A stretch of DNA of 64,000 nt, from the NCBI RefSeq assembly GCF_001542775.1, contig NZ_CP014145.1, forward strand, positions 248,001-312,000, written 5' to 3'. Origin of the DNA: Microterricola viridarii (GTDB taxonomy: Bacteria; Actinomycetota; Actinomycetes; Actinomycetales; Microbacteriaceae). Shown here one piece after another: positions 46,443-55,123 of this stretch. Position numbers and translations under genes: made by a program. The notes under the pieces were generated by a model. It was given only the letters and a program-made list of their open reading frames with translations. It did no database searches and was not told where the DNA came from. Position 1 is the first letter of the stretch. Each line of letters starts with the position of its first letter.

Positions 46443-47243
46443 CTAGTCGCGCGCGATGGCGAACATGCGCAGGATCTCGAGGTACAGCCAGATCACGGTG
46501 ACCAGGATGCCGAAGACGCCAGACCAGGCGTACTTGCTCGGTGCGCCGTTCTTGACGCCGCGCTGGATGAAGTCGAAGTCGAGCACGAGCGAGTAGGCGC
46601 CCATGATGACGACGAGGACGCCGAGCACGAGGCCGAGCGGGATGCCGAAGATCTCGAACTCGCCGCGCAGGCCCCACGGGTTGCTGACCGCGCCGGTCAT
46701 GCTGAGCACGAGGTTCAGAACGGAGAACACCAGGTAGCCGACCATGGCGATGAGGAAGACCTTGGTGGCCTTCTTGGAGGCACGGATCTTGCCGCTGGCG
46801 AAGAGGGCGAGCGTCACACCGACGACGGCGAGGGTGGCGAGCACCGCCTGGATGACGATGCCGTCGTATGCGGCCGCGTACGTGGCCGAAATCGCGCCGA
46901 CGAAGATTCCCTGGAAGGCGGCGTAGGCGAGGACGAGGGCCGGTGACGGCTCCTTCTTGAAGATGTTGACCAGGGCGAGCACGAAACCGATGACGCCGGC
47001 GACCATCCAGATCGCGGGCATGGTGGCCGCGGTCACCCAGCCCAGCGAGGCGCCGACGAGCATCACGGCAAACGCGACGACGCTCTTGACGACGGTGTCC
47101 TCGACGGTCATGCGACCGGTCTGCGCGGCGCCGGCGGTGGGCCGGTTGTAGATGTCCTGCAGCTCCTCGACCGACACTGCGTTGGCGACGGAGCTGTTGC
47201 CGGTGAAGGCTGCGCTGCGGAATGCGGGGTTCTCGAGTGCCAT
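46443..47243 (-). CDS. Bax inhibitor-1/YccA family membrane protein
   Basis: The 266-residue protein has a polar N-terminal region of about 50 residues (ENPAFRSAAFTGN and the NRPTAGAAQ segment) and seven predicted membrane helices in the BI-1/YccA fold. Loops include IFKKEPSPALVLAYAAFQGI and the late DFDFIQRGVKNGAPSKYAW with the conserved acidic pair, followed by WLYLEILRM. Members act as membrane channels or stress-related proteins; the role here is unknown. The ATG at 47243 has AGAGGA upstream. Confidence 0.9.
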   Translation of the reverse strand: MALENPAFRSAAFTGNSSVANAVSVEELQDIYNRPTAGAAQTGRMTVEDTVVKSVVAFAVMLVGASLGWVTAATMPAIWMVAGVIGFVLALVNIFKKEPSPALVLAYAAFQGIFVGAISATYAAAYDGIVIQAVLATLAVVGVTLALFASGKIRASKKATKVFLIAMVGYLVFSVLNLVLSMTGAVSNPWGLRGEFEIFGIPLGLVLGVLVVIMGAYSLVLDFDFIQRGVKNGAPSKYAWSGVFGILVTVIWLYLEILRMFAIARD

Positions 47244-47299
47244 GGGATCCTCTGGGGCTCGGGGGCGAAGCGCAGGCGACGAGTCCGTCGCTGCGGGTG

Positions 47300-47848
47300 C
47301 TATGTCTCTAAACTACCGGATGCTGCTGGGAGCGCGCGGGAAATTCCCCGCGCTGCCGCGGCTCCGGCCAGCACTCCGGCACCGCTGAGAGCGAACACCA
47401 TCCAGTTCTGCTCGTAGCTCGTGAACGCGGCGCCGCAGGCCAGGCCGACGCCCACGGGGATGGCGAGCGTGAGCCACGCCAGTGGCGGCCGCTGCCGCAC
47501 CAGCAGCCAGCCGGCGAGGAAGACCGCAGAGAACACGGCGAAGTCGGCCCCGGCGAGCATCAGCGACGACACCAGCAGGCAGGGCCCGATCGCGAGCAGG
47601 CGGCGCCATCCGCGTGCGGGCAGCAGGATCCAACCACCTGCCTGCAGCAGCGAGCCGACGGCGAGGAAGGGCAGGCTGTAACTGCTGGTGAACAGCACCG
47701 ACGCGATGCCCAGCGCAATGGAGACGCCCCCGGCGATCAGGCGCCAGCGGTAGCTGCCCCAGCGCAGCGGCAACCCGCGCGTGGGTTCGACGAAGGGCCG
47801 CGGCGCTCGTGCGCCGCGCGGTGCGGGGGGTGCTGTGGTCCTGGGCAT
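47300..47848 (-). CDS. Hypothetical membrane protein
   Basis: The 182-residue protein has a basic, Pro/Arg-rich N terminus (about residues 1-35) and about five predicted membrane helices, such as [40 protein letters not shown] and [18 protein letters not shown]. No family was recognised. The ATG at 47848 is used; a GTG directly before it is possible. It runs in the same direction as the Bax-inhibitor gene 56 nt downstream, so the two may be co-transcribed. It is divergent from the GDPD gene over 50 nt. Confidence 0.7.
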   Translation of the reverse strand: MPRTTAPPAPRGARAPRPFVEPTRGLPLRWGSYRWRLIAGGVSIALGIASVLFTSSYSLPFLAVGSLLQAGGWILLPARGWRRLLAIGPCLLVSSLMLAGADFAVFSAVFLAGWLLVRQRPPLAWLTLAIPVGVGLACGAAFTSYEQNWMVFALSGAGVLAGAAAARGISRALPAASGSLET

Positions 47849-47886
47849 CACGTCGATTGTTGCAGCGCGAGGGGGCCTGCGCCCGT

Positions 47887-47892
47887 TACCCT
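47887..47892 (+). promoter_or_regulatory. -10 element for leaderless GDPD gene
   Basis: TACCCT ends 6 nt before the ATG at 47899 with no Shine-Dalgarno sequence between them. Confidence 0.55.
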
Positions 47893-47898
47893 TGTGCC

Positions 47899-48920
47899 AT
47901 GTCGCTCGCCACCCCGCTCATCATCGGCCACCGTGGCGCCAGCGGTTACCGCCCAGAGCACACCGCTGCGGCGTACCGTCTGGCGTTCGCGCTCGGCGCC
48001 GATGCCGTCGAACCCGACATCGTGGCCACCCGTGACGGAGTGCTCGTGCTGCGGCACGAGAACGAGATCTCAGGCACGACGGATGTCGCGACGCGGCCGG
48101 AGTTCGCCGGCCTCCGCACCACGAAGACCGTCGACGGCGACGAGCTCACCGGCTGGTTCACCGAGGACTTCACCTGGGGGAGCTCAGCACCCTCCGTGCT
48201 CGGGAGCGACTGCCCAAGCTGCGTTCGGCGAACACCGCCTTCGACGGCCGTTTTCCCATCATCCGCCTGCGCGACCTGCTTGAGATCATCGAGGAGAGCA
48301 CGGAGCGCCTCGGCCGGCGCCTCGGCATGGTCGCCGAGATCAAGCACGCCAGCTACTTCGAGTCGATCGGGCTGCCGCTGGACGAGCTGTTCGCCGCCGA
48401 GCTCGACGATGCGGGCTGGGGCGGAAGTGACGCCCCACTGATCATCGAGTCCTTCGAACTGGGCGTGCTCGGCAAACTCGCCGCACGCGACGTCGGCGGC
48501 AAGAAGGTGTTCCTCATCGAAGCGACGGGAACGCCGGAGGACCAGCGGCTGGCCCACGGCAATGCTGCCCGCAGCTACGCCGACTTCGTCACGGAGGCGG
48601 GGCTGTACGCACTCGGCGGCCTCGTTGACGGCATCAGCGTCAACCGCTCGATGATCGTGCAGCAGGATGTCGCCGGGATCCCGGAGACGAGCGACTTGGT
48701 CGACCTGGCCCACGCCGCCATGCTCGAGGTCTACACCTGGACACTGCGCCCCGAGAACCGCTTCCTGCTGCCCGCGCACCGCGGCGGCCGCGGGCAGGCG
48801 CAACACGGCGATTGGTGGAGCGAGTTCGAGCTGATCATGAGCACCGGCATCGACGGCGTGTTCGCCGACCACCCGGATCTCGCGGTCGCCGTGCGAGACG
48901 GGCTCCGCGGCGAAGCCTGA
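47899..48920 (+). pseudogene. Glycerophosphodiester phosphodiesterase, frameshifted
   Basis: GDPD enzymes hydrolyse glycerophosphodiesters to glycerol-3-phosphate and an alcohol. The 5' frame has [20 protein letters not shown] and [20 protein letters not shown], with the catalytic histidine and metal ligands. It breaks after WFTEDFTW at the run of five Gs at 48176-48180. The next frame continues with [20 protein letters not shown] and [20 protein letters not shown] to the end. One added G restores 340 residues of normal length and order. A sequencing error is the simplest reading. The stop lies 43 nt before pcrA. Confidence 0.87.
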
Positions 48921-48947
48921 GCGCCTCGGCCTGTCAGCGGCCCCGCC

Positions 48948-48953
48948 TACACT
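48948..48953 (+). promoter_or_regulatory. -10 element upstream of pcrA
   Basis: TACACT ends 10 nt before the ATG at 48964, which predicts a leader of only about 3-5 nt and no usable ribosome binding site. Confidence 0.5.
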
Positions 48954-48963
48954 GGGATCAGAC

Positions 48964-51498
48964 ATGAGCACTCTCTTTGACCCCGACGAACCGACCGACT
49001 CGCGACCGATGATCGTGCACGACGGACCGGGCGGATTCCCGGCGGTCAGCACTCCGTCGGGAACTCCCGCTGGCGGCCCCGGCTTGCCCGGCGGGCTGCC
49101 GGGCGGCGGCGCCTGGGCGGGCGGCGACAGCCTGCTCGACGGCCTGAACCCTGAACAGCGCGAAGCAGTCGAGTACCGCGGCCCCGCACTGCTCATCGTG
49201 GCCGGCGCCGGGTCGGGCAAGACCCGGGTGCTCACCCACCGCATCGCCGGGCTGATCGGCAGCCGCGAGGCCTGGCCCAGCCAGATCCTCGCCATCACGT
49301 TCACCAACAAGGCGGCCGCCGAGATGCGCGAGCGCGTCGGCGCACTGCTCGGCCAGGCCGCGACCGGCATGTGGATCTCGACCTTCCACTCCGCCTGCGT
49401 GCGCATTCTGCGCGCCGAGGCCGAGCGTGCGGGCCTCAGCAGCACATTCACCATCTACGACTCCGCCGACTCGCGCAACGTGCTCAAGCGCATCATCAAG
49501 GAGCTCTCGGCCGACACCCTCGGCTTCACCGCGGCCGGCGTCTCGAACAAGATCTCCAAGCTCAAGAACGAGCTGGCGGATGCCGACAGCTATGCGCGGA
49601 ACGCCAACCTCAGCGACCCGCAAGAGCTCATGTTCATCGAGATCTTCCGGCAGTACACCCGTCGCCTGCGGGCTGCGCAGGCACTGGACTTCGACGACCT
49701 GCTGGCCGAGACGGTGTACCTGTTCCGCGCGTTCCCGGCGACCGCCGCGCTGTACCAGCGGCGCTTCCGGCACATCCTGGTCGACGAGTACCAGGACACC
49801 AACCACGCCCAGTACTCCTTCATCAAGGAGCTCACCCGGCCGATCGAGCCGCACATCGTTGCAGAGCTCGGCACGGCTGGCCACCACGTGCGGTCGCTGC
49901 AGGACGCCAGCGGCGCCATCCCCGGCGCCTCCCTGACAGTCGTCGGTGACTCCGACCAGTCCATCTACGCCTTCCGCGGTGCCGACATCCGCAACATCGT
50001 CGAGTTCGAGCGCGACTACCCGGGTGCCAAGGTGGTGTTGCTTGAGCAGAACTACCGTTCGACGCAGAACATCCTGAGCGCGGCCAACGCCGTTATCTCC
50101 AACAACTTCGACCGCAAAGACAAGAAGCTCTGGACGGCCGTCGGCGACGGTGCCAAGATCATCGGCTACACCGGGTATTCCGGCCATGACGAGGCCCAGT
50201 TCATCGCCGACGAGATCGAGAAGCTGCACGCGGAGGGCGTTGCCTACCGCGACATCGCCGTGTTCTACCGCACCAACGCGCAGACCCGTGCGCTGGAAGA
50301 GATCTTCGTGCGGGCAGCCCTGCCCTACCGGGTCGTCGGCGGCACCAAATTCTACGAGCGTGCCGAGATCAAGGACGCGATGGCGTACCTCATCGCCGTC
50401 GCGAACCCGGCCGACGAGCTCGCGCTCCGCCGCATCCTGAACACCCCCAAGCGCGGCATCGGCCCTGCCACCGAGACGCAGCTGGCGAGCTTCGCCGAGG
50501 CCAACGGCATCAGTTTCCGGCAGGCCATGCGCGATGCCGGCAGCCTCGGCATGGGGCCGAAGGTCACCGGCGCCATCCTGAAGCTGGCCAAGCTGCTCGA
50601 CGAGGCGGCGCTCATGCTCGACCCGGAGAATCCAGCGGGCGTCTCCAGCGTCAGCGAGGTTCTCGGCTTCCTGCTGACCGAGAGCACGCTGCTCGAGGTG
50701 CTGAGGGGCAGCCGCGACCCGCAAGACGAGACCCGCGCCGAGAACGTCGAGGAGCTGCTCGCGCAGACCAAGGACTTCGTCAAGGAGAACCCGGATGCCG
50801 GCCTGATCGACTTCCTCACCCAGGTGTCGCTCGTGGCCGCCGCCGACGACCTCGACGACTCCAGTGGAACCGTCTCGCTGATGACGCTGCACACGGCCAA
50901 GGGCCTCGAGTACGACTCCGTGTTCCTCACCGGCATCGAGGAGGGGCTGCTGCCGCACCAGATGTCGGCGAGCGAGCCCGGCGGCCCGGCCGAGGAACGT
51001 CGCCTCTTCTACGTCGGCATCACCCGCGCCAGGAAGCGGCTCTACCTCTCATTGGCCATGACGCGCGCCCAGTTCGGCGAGACGAATGTGGCCATGCCGA
51101 GCCGCTACCTGCAGGAGATCCCCGGCGACCTCATCGAGTGGCGGCAGTCGCCGGGAATGGCAAACTCCCGCGGCGGCACCCAGCCGCGCGCGCTGAACGC
51201 CCGCCGCGACGGCTTCGGATCCCGCGGCGGTTCCGGCAGCGGCTCCGAGCGATTCGGCGGCGAGTTGCCACCAGCGCCCAAGCCGAAGACCGAGTGGGCG
51301 AACAGGGTCACCGCGCAGGTGCGCGACAACGGTGACCTCACTCTGGAGGCGGGCGACCGCATCCGGCACGTCGACTTCGGCGAGGGCCGGGTCAACCAGG
51401 TCACCGGCGAGGGCACCAAGCGCATCGCGCACGTACAGTTCGACACGGCGGGCGCGAAGAAGCTCCTGATTAAGATCGCTCCGATCGAGAAGATCTAG
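48964..51498 (+). CDS. pcrA: ATP-dependent DNA helicase PcrA/UvrD
   Basis: This superfamily 1A 3'-5' helicase unwinds DNA in nucleotide excision repair and replication restart. The 844-residue protein has a Gly/Pro-rich N-terminal extension (to about residue 56), Walker A GAGSGKT (81-87), ITFTNKAAAEMRERV, WISTFHSACVRILR, LVDEYQDTNHAQY, VGDSDQSIYAFRGAD, LEQNYRSTQNIL, MTLHTAKGLEYDSVFLTGIE and EERRLFYVGITRARKRLYL, the full motif set. The C-terminal 150 residues hold a Gly-rich linker and a small RNAP-interaction-like domain (GDRIRHVDFGEGRVNQV). Length is typical for actinobacterial PcrA. Confidence 0.96.
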   Translation: MSTLFDPDEPTDSRPMIVHDGPGGFPAVSTPSGTPAGGPGLPGGLPGGGAWAGGDSLLDGLNPEQREAVEYRGPALLIVAGAGSGKTRVLTHRIAGLIGSREAWPSQILAITFTNKAAAEMRERVGALLGQAATGMWISTFHSACVRILRAEAERAGLSSTFTIYDSADSRNVLKRIIKELSADTLGFTAAGVSNKISKLKNELADADSYARNANLSDPQELMFIEIFRQYTRRLRAAQALDFDDLLAETVYLFRAFPATAALYQRRFRHILVDEYQDTNHAQYSFIKELTRPIEPHIVAELGTAGHHVRSLQDASGAIPGASLTVVGDSDQSIYAFRGADIRNIVEFERDYPGAKVVLLEQNYRSTQNILSAANAVISNNFDRKDKKLWTAVGDGAKIIGYTGYSGHDEAQFIADEIEKLHAEGVAYRDIAVFYRTNAQTRALEEIFVRAALPYRVVGGTKFYERAEIKDAMAYLIAVANPADELALRRILNTPKRGIGPATETQLASFAEANGISFRQAMRDAGSLGMGPKVTGAILKLAKLLDEAALMLDPENPAGVSSVSEVLGFLLTESTLLEVLRGSRDPQDETRAENVEELLAQTKDFVKENPDAGLIDFLTQVSLVAAADDLDDSSGTVSLMTLHTAKGLEYDSVFLTGIEEGLLPHQMSASEPGGPAEERRLFYVGITRARKRLYLSLAMTRAQFGETNVAMPSRYLQEIPGDLIEWRQSPGMANSRGGTQPRALNARRDGFGSRGGSGSGSERFGGELPPAPKPKTEWANRVTAQVRDNGDLTLEAGDRIRHVDFGEGRVNQVTGEGTKRIAHVQFDTAGAKKLLIKIAPIEKI

Positions 51499-51549
51499 GG
51501 GCCGGGATTTGCTTTCCGTAGCATTCCTTGGACATGGGCTCCCGCCTTT

Positions 51550-51568
51550 CTTGACGCCGCGCGTCAAG
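51550..51568 (+). promoter_or_regulatory. 19-bp palindrome between pcrA and the FUSC gene
   Basis: CTTGACGC-CGC-GCGTCAAG is a perfect inverted repeat 52 nt after pcrA and 28 nt before the FUSC start. It could be an operator for the transporter gene or a short terminator for pcrA; the sequence does not decide. Confidence 0.45.
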
Positions 51569-51596
51569 CCCCTCGAGAAGCTGTAGCGGGCGCACG

Positions 51597-52655
51597 GTGA
51601 CAGACAGCGCCCCCCAGTCCCTCCCGGCCCGCCTGCGGTCGCTGACGCCTCGCGATTTCGAGGTCGCGAGCCGGGCGGCGATCGCGGTGGCCGTTCCGTT
51701 GTTCCTCCTGCTCGCCCTCGACCGGCTAGACCTCGCCGCCTACGCCTCGTTCGGGGCGATGACGGCGCTGTATGGGCGCAGCGAACCCTATCGAGTGCGG
51801 CTGCGCAGTGCGGGGATCGCCGCGATCGGGCTTGTGCTCAGCGTCGCGCTCGGCACCATCCTGGCCGCCAGCGGAGCCGCGAACATCCTCGTCGCCGCTG
51901 CGCTCGTCGTCGTGATCGTGGGCGGCATCGTCGTCGCCGCCGTCTACGGGCTCTTCCCGCCGACCCCGCTGTTCTTCGTGTTCGGCCTGCTGGTGTGTGC
52001 TGCACTGCCGACCCCGCCAGAGCAGGTTCCGCTACGCATCGGCCTGGCCGCTGCCTCGGCCGCGTTCGCGCTCGCCATCACGATGTCCGGCTGGCTGCTG
52101 CGGAGGGCCGGACGTGAGCGAGACGACGGCTGGTTCCAGCAGCTGACCCGATCGCCACGAGTGCGGTGGGCCGCCGTTCGGGAGGCAGCTCTGTGGGTGG
52201 CGGTCGCCCAGAACGTGTTCGGCGCGCTGCTCGCCGGTGCCGTCGCGACGGCGATCGGCATCGGACACCCGTACTGGGCTGTGGTGAGCGTGGTGGCCGT
52301 CATCCCGCCACCGCACGCACGCCACTCGATCTCGCGCTCCGTGCACCGGATCGTCGGCACCGCGGTCGGCGTCTTGGTGACCGGCGCGCTGCTCTTCCCC
52401 GAGCCGCCGCCCTTCGCCATCGTCATCGGTGTCGTCATCGCCCAGTTCGGCGCCGAGATCCTCGTCGGCCGCCACTACGGTGCCGCGCTGGTCTTCGTAA
52501 CCCCGCTGGCGCTCGGCGTCGCCCACCTGGCCAGTCCGCTGCCCGTCGGCACTCTGCTGATCGACCGGTTGCTGGAGACGGCGCTCGGCGCGGCCATCGG
52601 GCTGCTGCTGGTGCTCGCGGCTCGCTGGCTGACGGCGCGCAAGTCACAGCCCTAA
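51597..52655 (+). CDS. FUSC-family membrane protein
   Basis: The 352-residue membrane protein has two sets of hydrophobic helices (about residues 25-165 and 200-345) joined by a charged segment, as in FUSC/aromatic-acid exporter-type proteins. Typical parts are AAYASFGAMTALYGRSEPYR and the second-half HPYWAVVSVVAVIPPPHARH with RSVHRIVGTAVG. FUSC proteins are thought to export aromatic acids or similar compounds; the substrate is unknown. The GTG at 51597 is the start. It lies alone upstream of the peptidoglycan-recycling operon. Confidence 0.85.
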   Translation: MTDSAPQSLPARLRSLTPRDFEVASRAAIAVAVPLFLLLALDRLDLAAYASFGAMTALYGRSEPYRVRLRSAGIAAIGLVLSVALGTILAASGAANILVAAALVVVIVGGIVVAAVYGLFPPTPLFFVFGLLVCAALPTPPEQVPLRIGLAAASAAFALAITMSGWLLRRAGRERDDGWFQQLTRSPRVRWAAVREAALWVAVAQNVFGALLAGAVATAIGIGHPYWAVVSVVAVIPPPHARHSISRSVHRIVGTAVGVLVTGALLFPEPPPFAIVIGVVIAQFGAEILVGRHYGAALVFVTPLALGVAHLASPLPVGTLLIDRLLETALGAAIGLLLVLAARWLTARKSQP

Positions 52656-52757
52656 CGGCCGCGCTGGGAATTCTCCCCGAGTAGGGCGTCGTGCCCCTCC
52701 TGAGTTGCGTTCTGGACAAATGAGCGCGAATCACGAGGTATCGTATTCAAGTCGCGT

Positions 52758-52770
52758 GAAAGTTACTTTC
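52758..52770 (+). promoter_or_regulatory. Probable operator of the peptidoglycan-recycling operon
   Basis: GAAAGT-T-ACTTTC is a perfect 13-bp palindrome just upstream of the first gene of the operon. It lies over the -35 region of the likely promoter whose -10 is TACTAT at 52792. The dyad resembles sites known for RpiR-family regulators, and an RpiR-type gene ends this operon. Binding is inferred. Confidence 0.65.
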
Positions 52771-52791
52771 GCGCGAACGCAACAGCTTGGA

Positions 52792-52797
52792 TACTAT
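52792..52797 (+). promoter_or_regulatory. -10 element of the peptidoglycan-recycling operon
   Basis: TACTAT is a good -10 box. A weak TTCGCG at 52768-52773, 18 nt upstream, would be the -35 and overlaps the GAAAGTTACTTTC operator. The leader to the ATG at 52846 would be about 42 nt. Confidence 0.6.
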
Positions 52798-52845
52798 TTT
52801 CAATACGCAATTACGGGCTCACGCCCATCAATGAGGAGACTTGCT

Positions 52846-54132
52846 ATGAAAAAGCGTTACCTGCCGCTCGCCATTTTGGCAACGGCTGCACTGAGCCTGA
52901 CGGCTTGTTCTTCCGGAGCCACCGGTGGAAGTGGCACTGACGCCACGGGTGAAACCCTCAACGTCTGGATCATGCAGGGTACGAACACCGAATCCGACGA
53001 GTTCTTCGAGCGCGTTGGTGACGAGTTCACAAAGGAGACCGGCGCGAAGCTCAACGTCGAGATGGTGCAGTGGGCAGACGCTCACGACCGTTTCGTCACT
53101 GCAATCGCCGGTGGCACCACCCCCGACATCGCCGAGACCGGCACGACCTGGACCGCGGAGTTCGCTGAATCCGGTGCACTCGCACCGCTCGACGACTACG
53201 TCACCAAGGCAGGCCTCGACGGCAAGCTCGTTGAGGGCCTGGTCGAGGCTGGAACGCTCGACGACACGCTCTACGGCATGCCGTGGTACGCCGGCGTTCG
53301 CTCGGTCATCTACCGCACCGACATCTTCGAGGCAGCCGGCATCGCCGTGCCGACCACCTGGGCAGAGTTCCAGGCGGCAATCGAGACGCTCAAGACGAGC
53401 AACCCCGACATCATCCCGTTCCCGGTTGCCGGCGACGCTGAGCAGCTCACCTACCCGTGGGTCTGGGGTGCCGGTGGCGAGGTAGCGACGAAGAAGGGCG
53501 ACACCTGGACCTCGGGTCTGGACAGCGCGAAGTCGCAGGCCGGAATCAAGTTCTACACCGACCTCGCACTTCAGCACGGCTCGTCCACCTCCGGTGCAAC
53601 CACCTGGAAGGAGACCGACGTCCTCGACAACTTCGCCCAGGGCAAGGTCGGCATGGCGGTCATGGGTTCGTGGACCCCCGCGACGATCCTCGACAAGAAC
53701 CCGGAGCTGGAAGGCAAGATCGGCTCGTTCCCGATCCCCGGCCAGACCTCGGGCATCAGCCCGTCGATGCTCGGTGGTTCGCACCTCAGCATGTTCGAGT
53801 CCAGCAAGAACAAGGACCTCGCCTGGACCTTCATGAGCATGATGACCACCGGTGACTTTGCCACCGAGTGGGCCAGCCAGAGTGGTTACTTCCCGGGCGA
53901 GACCACGGCACTCGACGCCACCGTCGCAAACGCCGATGAGATCACCAAGGCGTTCGCGACGCAGATGGTTGACGGCGGCGCTTCGCTCCCCGTCACGCCG
54001 AAGTTCGGTGCCGTGCAGGCCAAGAAGACCACCAACACGATGATCCAGTCGATCCTCTCCGGTGAGAAGACGGTTGAGCAGGCCTCTGCCGACGCCGCTG
54101 CCGAGATGACCGACATCCTCAACAAGAAGTAA
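52846..54132 (+). CDS. CUT1-type sugar ABC transporter substrate-binding lipoprotein
   Basis: The 428-residue protein has a lipoprotein signal peptide (MKKRYLPLAILATAALSLTA then C21) and a class I sugar-binding fold of the extracellular solute-binding protein family 1 (LNVWIMQGTNTESDEFFERV, ITGGTTPDIAETGTTW-like region, GKVGMAVMGSWTPATIL). The ATG at 52846 follows GAGGAGA. As the first gene of an operon with NagZ, AnmK and MurQ, it most likely binds a GlcNAc-MurNAc or anhydroMurNAc-type cell-wall fragment; this ligand is inferred from context only. Confidence 0.9.
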   Translation: MKKRYLPLAILATAALSLTACSSGATGGSGTDATGETLNVWIMQGTNTESDEFFERVGDEFTKETGAKLNVEMVQWADAHDRFVTAIAGGTTPDIAETGTTWTAEFAESGALAPLDDYVTKAGLDGKLVEGLVEAGTLDDTLYGMPWYAGVRSVIYRTDIFEAAGIAVPTTWAEFQAAIETLKTSNPDIIPFPVAGDAEQLTYPWVWGAGGEVATKKGDTWTSGLDSAKSQAGIKFYTDLALQHGSSTSGATTWKETDVLDNFAQGKVGMAVMGSWTPATILDKNPELEGKIGSFPIPGQTSGISPSMLGGSHLSMFESSKNKDLAWTFMSMMTTGDFATEWASQSGYFPGETTALDATVANADEITKAFATQMVDGGASLPVTPKFGAVQAKKTTNTMIQSILSGEKTVEQASADAAAEMTDILNKK

Positions 54133-54145
54133 GAAGACAGAGTCG

Positions 54146-55123
54146 ATGACCACCACGATTCAGTCGCCGGCCGCCGTGGGAACCTCGGGTTCCCCGGCGG
54201 CCGGAGGCCCCGGCCCCCGGCGGCGCAAGGCGATCACGATCGCCGCCGCACGGCCGTGGCTCCTGCTCGCGCCGGCACTGATCGTGCTGGCCGTCCTGCT
54301 CCTTTGGCCCCTCGTTCGCGTTCTGATCTTCTCCTTCCAGGACTACGGACTGCGCGAGATCGTCAGCGGAGACACCAACTTCATCGGCGTAGACAACTAC
54401 GTCGCGGCGCTCACCGATCCGCAGCTGTGGTCGGTCGTTCTGCCCAACACCGTGCTCTTCGCCATCGCCGCCGTGCTGTGCACCGTGGCGCTCGGCACCC
54501 TCGTCGCCATCCTGATGACCAACCTCTCGAGGTTCTGGCGCACCGTCGTCGGCAGCGCCATCATGGTCGCCTGGGCAATGCCCGCCGTGACCGGCACCTA
54601 CGTCTGGGTATGGATCTTCGACGCGGACAACGGCATCGTCAACCAGCTCCTCATGGGGGCCGGACTGATGGACGAACCGTTCAACTGGTTCACCAACCGG
54701 TGGACCTTCTACCTGATCGTGCTCATCAACGTCGTGCACCACGGGTTCCCCTTCGTGGCCATCACGGTGATGGCCGGCCTGCTCGGCGTCTCCAAGGAGA
54801 TGCTGGAGGCCGCCCAGATGGATGGCGCCGGACCGATTCGCCGGTTCTTCCAGATCACCTTTCCCTCGCTCAAGCAGGTCTTCACGGTGGTCATCATCCT
54901 GTCGACGATCTGGGACTTCAAAGTGTTCGGGCAGGTCTACCTGATGCCGGGAGGCTCAGGCACCAACCGCAGTGTGCTCAACCTGGGTGTCTGGTCGTAC
55001 GTCGAGTCGTTCGGTCAGAACCAGTACGGATTCGGTTCTGCAATCGCCGTGCTGCTCACGCTGGTGCTGCTGGTGATCACCATCATTTACATTCGGGTGC
55101 TTATGAAGGAGGACGAGCTGTGA
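54146..55123 (+). CDS. Sugar ABC transporter permease 1
   Basis: The 325-residue permease of the MalF/UgpA class has a polar, Gly/Pro-rich N terminus and six or more helices beginning WLLLAPALIVLAVLLLWPLV. The EAA loop EMLEAAQMDGAGPIRRFFQI, which docks the ATPase, is present. It starts 13 nt after the binding-protein gene with ATG 54146. Its TGA overlaps the GTG of the second permease, so the pair is coupled. No ATPase gene lies in the operon; the importer probably uses a shared ATPase such as MsiK. Confidence 0.92.
   Translation: MTTTIQSPAAVGTSGSPAAGGPGPRRRKAITIAAARPWLLLAPALIVLAVLLLWPLVRVLIFSFQDYGLREIVSGDTNFIGVDNYVAALTDPQLWSVVLPNTVLFAIAAVLCTVALGTLVAILMTNLSRFWRTVVGSAIMVAWAMPAVTGTYVWVWIFDADNGIVNQLLMGAGLMDEPFNWFTNRWTFYLIVLINVVHHGFPFVAITVMAGLLGVSKEMLEAAQMDGAGPIRRFFQITFPSLKQVFTVVIILSTIWDFKVFGQVYLMPGGSGTNRSVLNLGVWSYVESFGQNQYGFGSAIAVLLTLVLLVITIIYIRVLMKEDEL

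Noticed and set aside
45729..46501. Several plus- and minus-strand ORFs in the gap after guaA
   Set aside because: They arise from the second repeat cluster and from the long guaA hairpin, which encodes near-identical short peptides on both strands because it is a palindrome.
48958..50958. Reverse ORF of 666 residues opposite pcrA
   Set aside because: The plus strand carries every helicase motif; the reverse frame is a GC-driven shadow.
54256..55119. Upstream extension of permease 2 in the same frame
   Set aside because: It runs in another frame through permease 1 and is Arg/His-rich. The real start is GTG 55120 with a good ribosome binding site.
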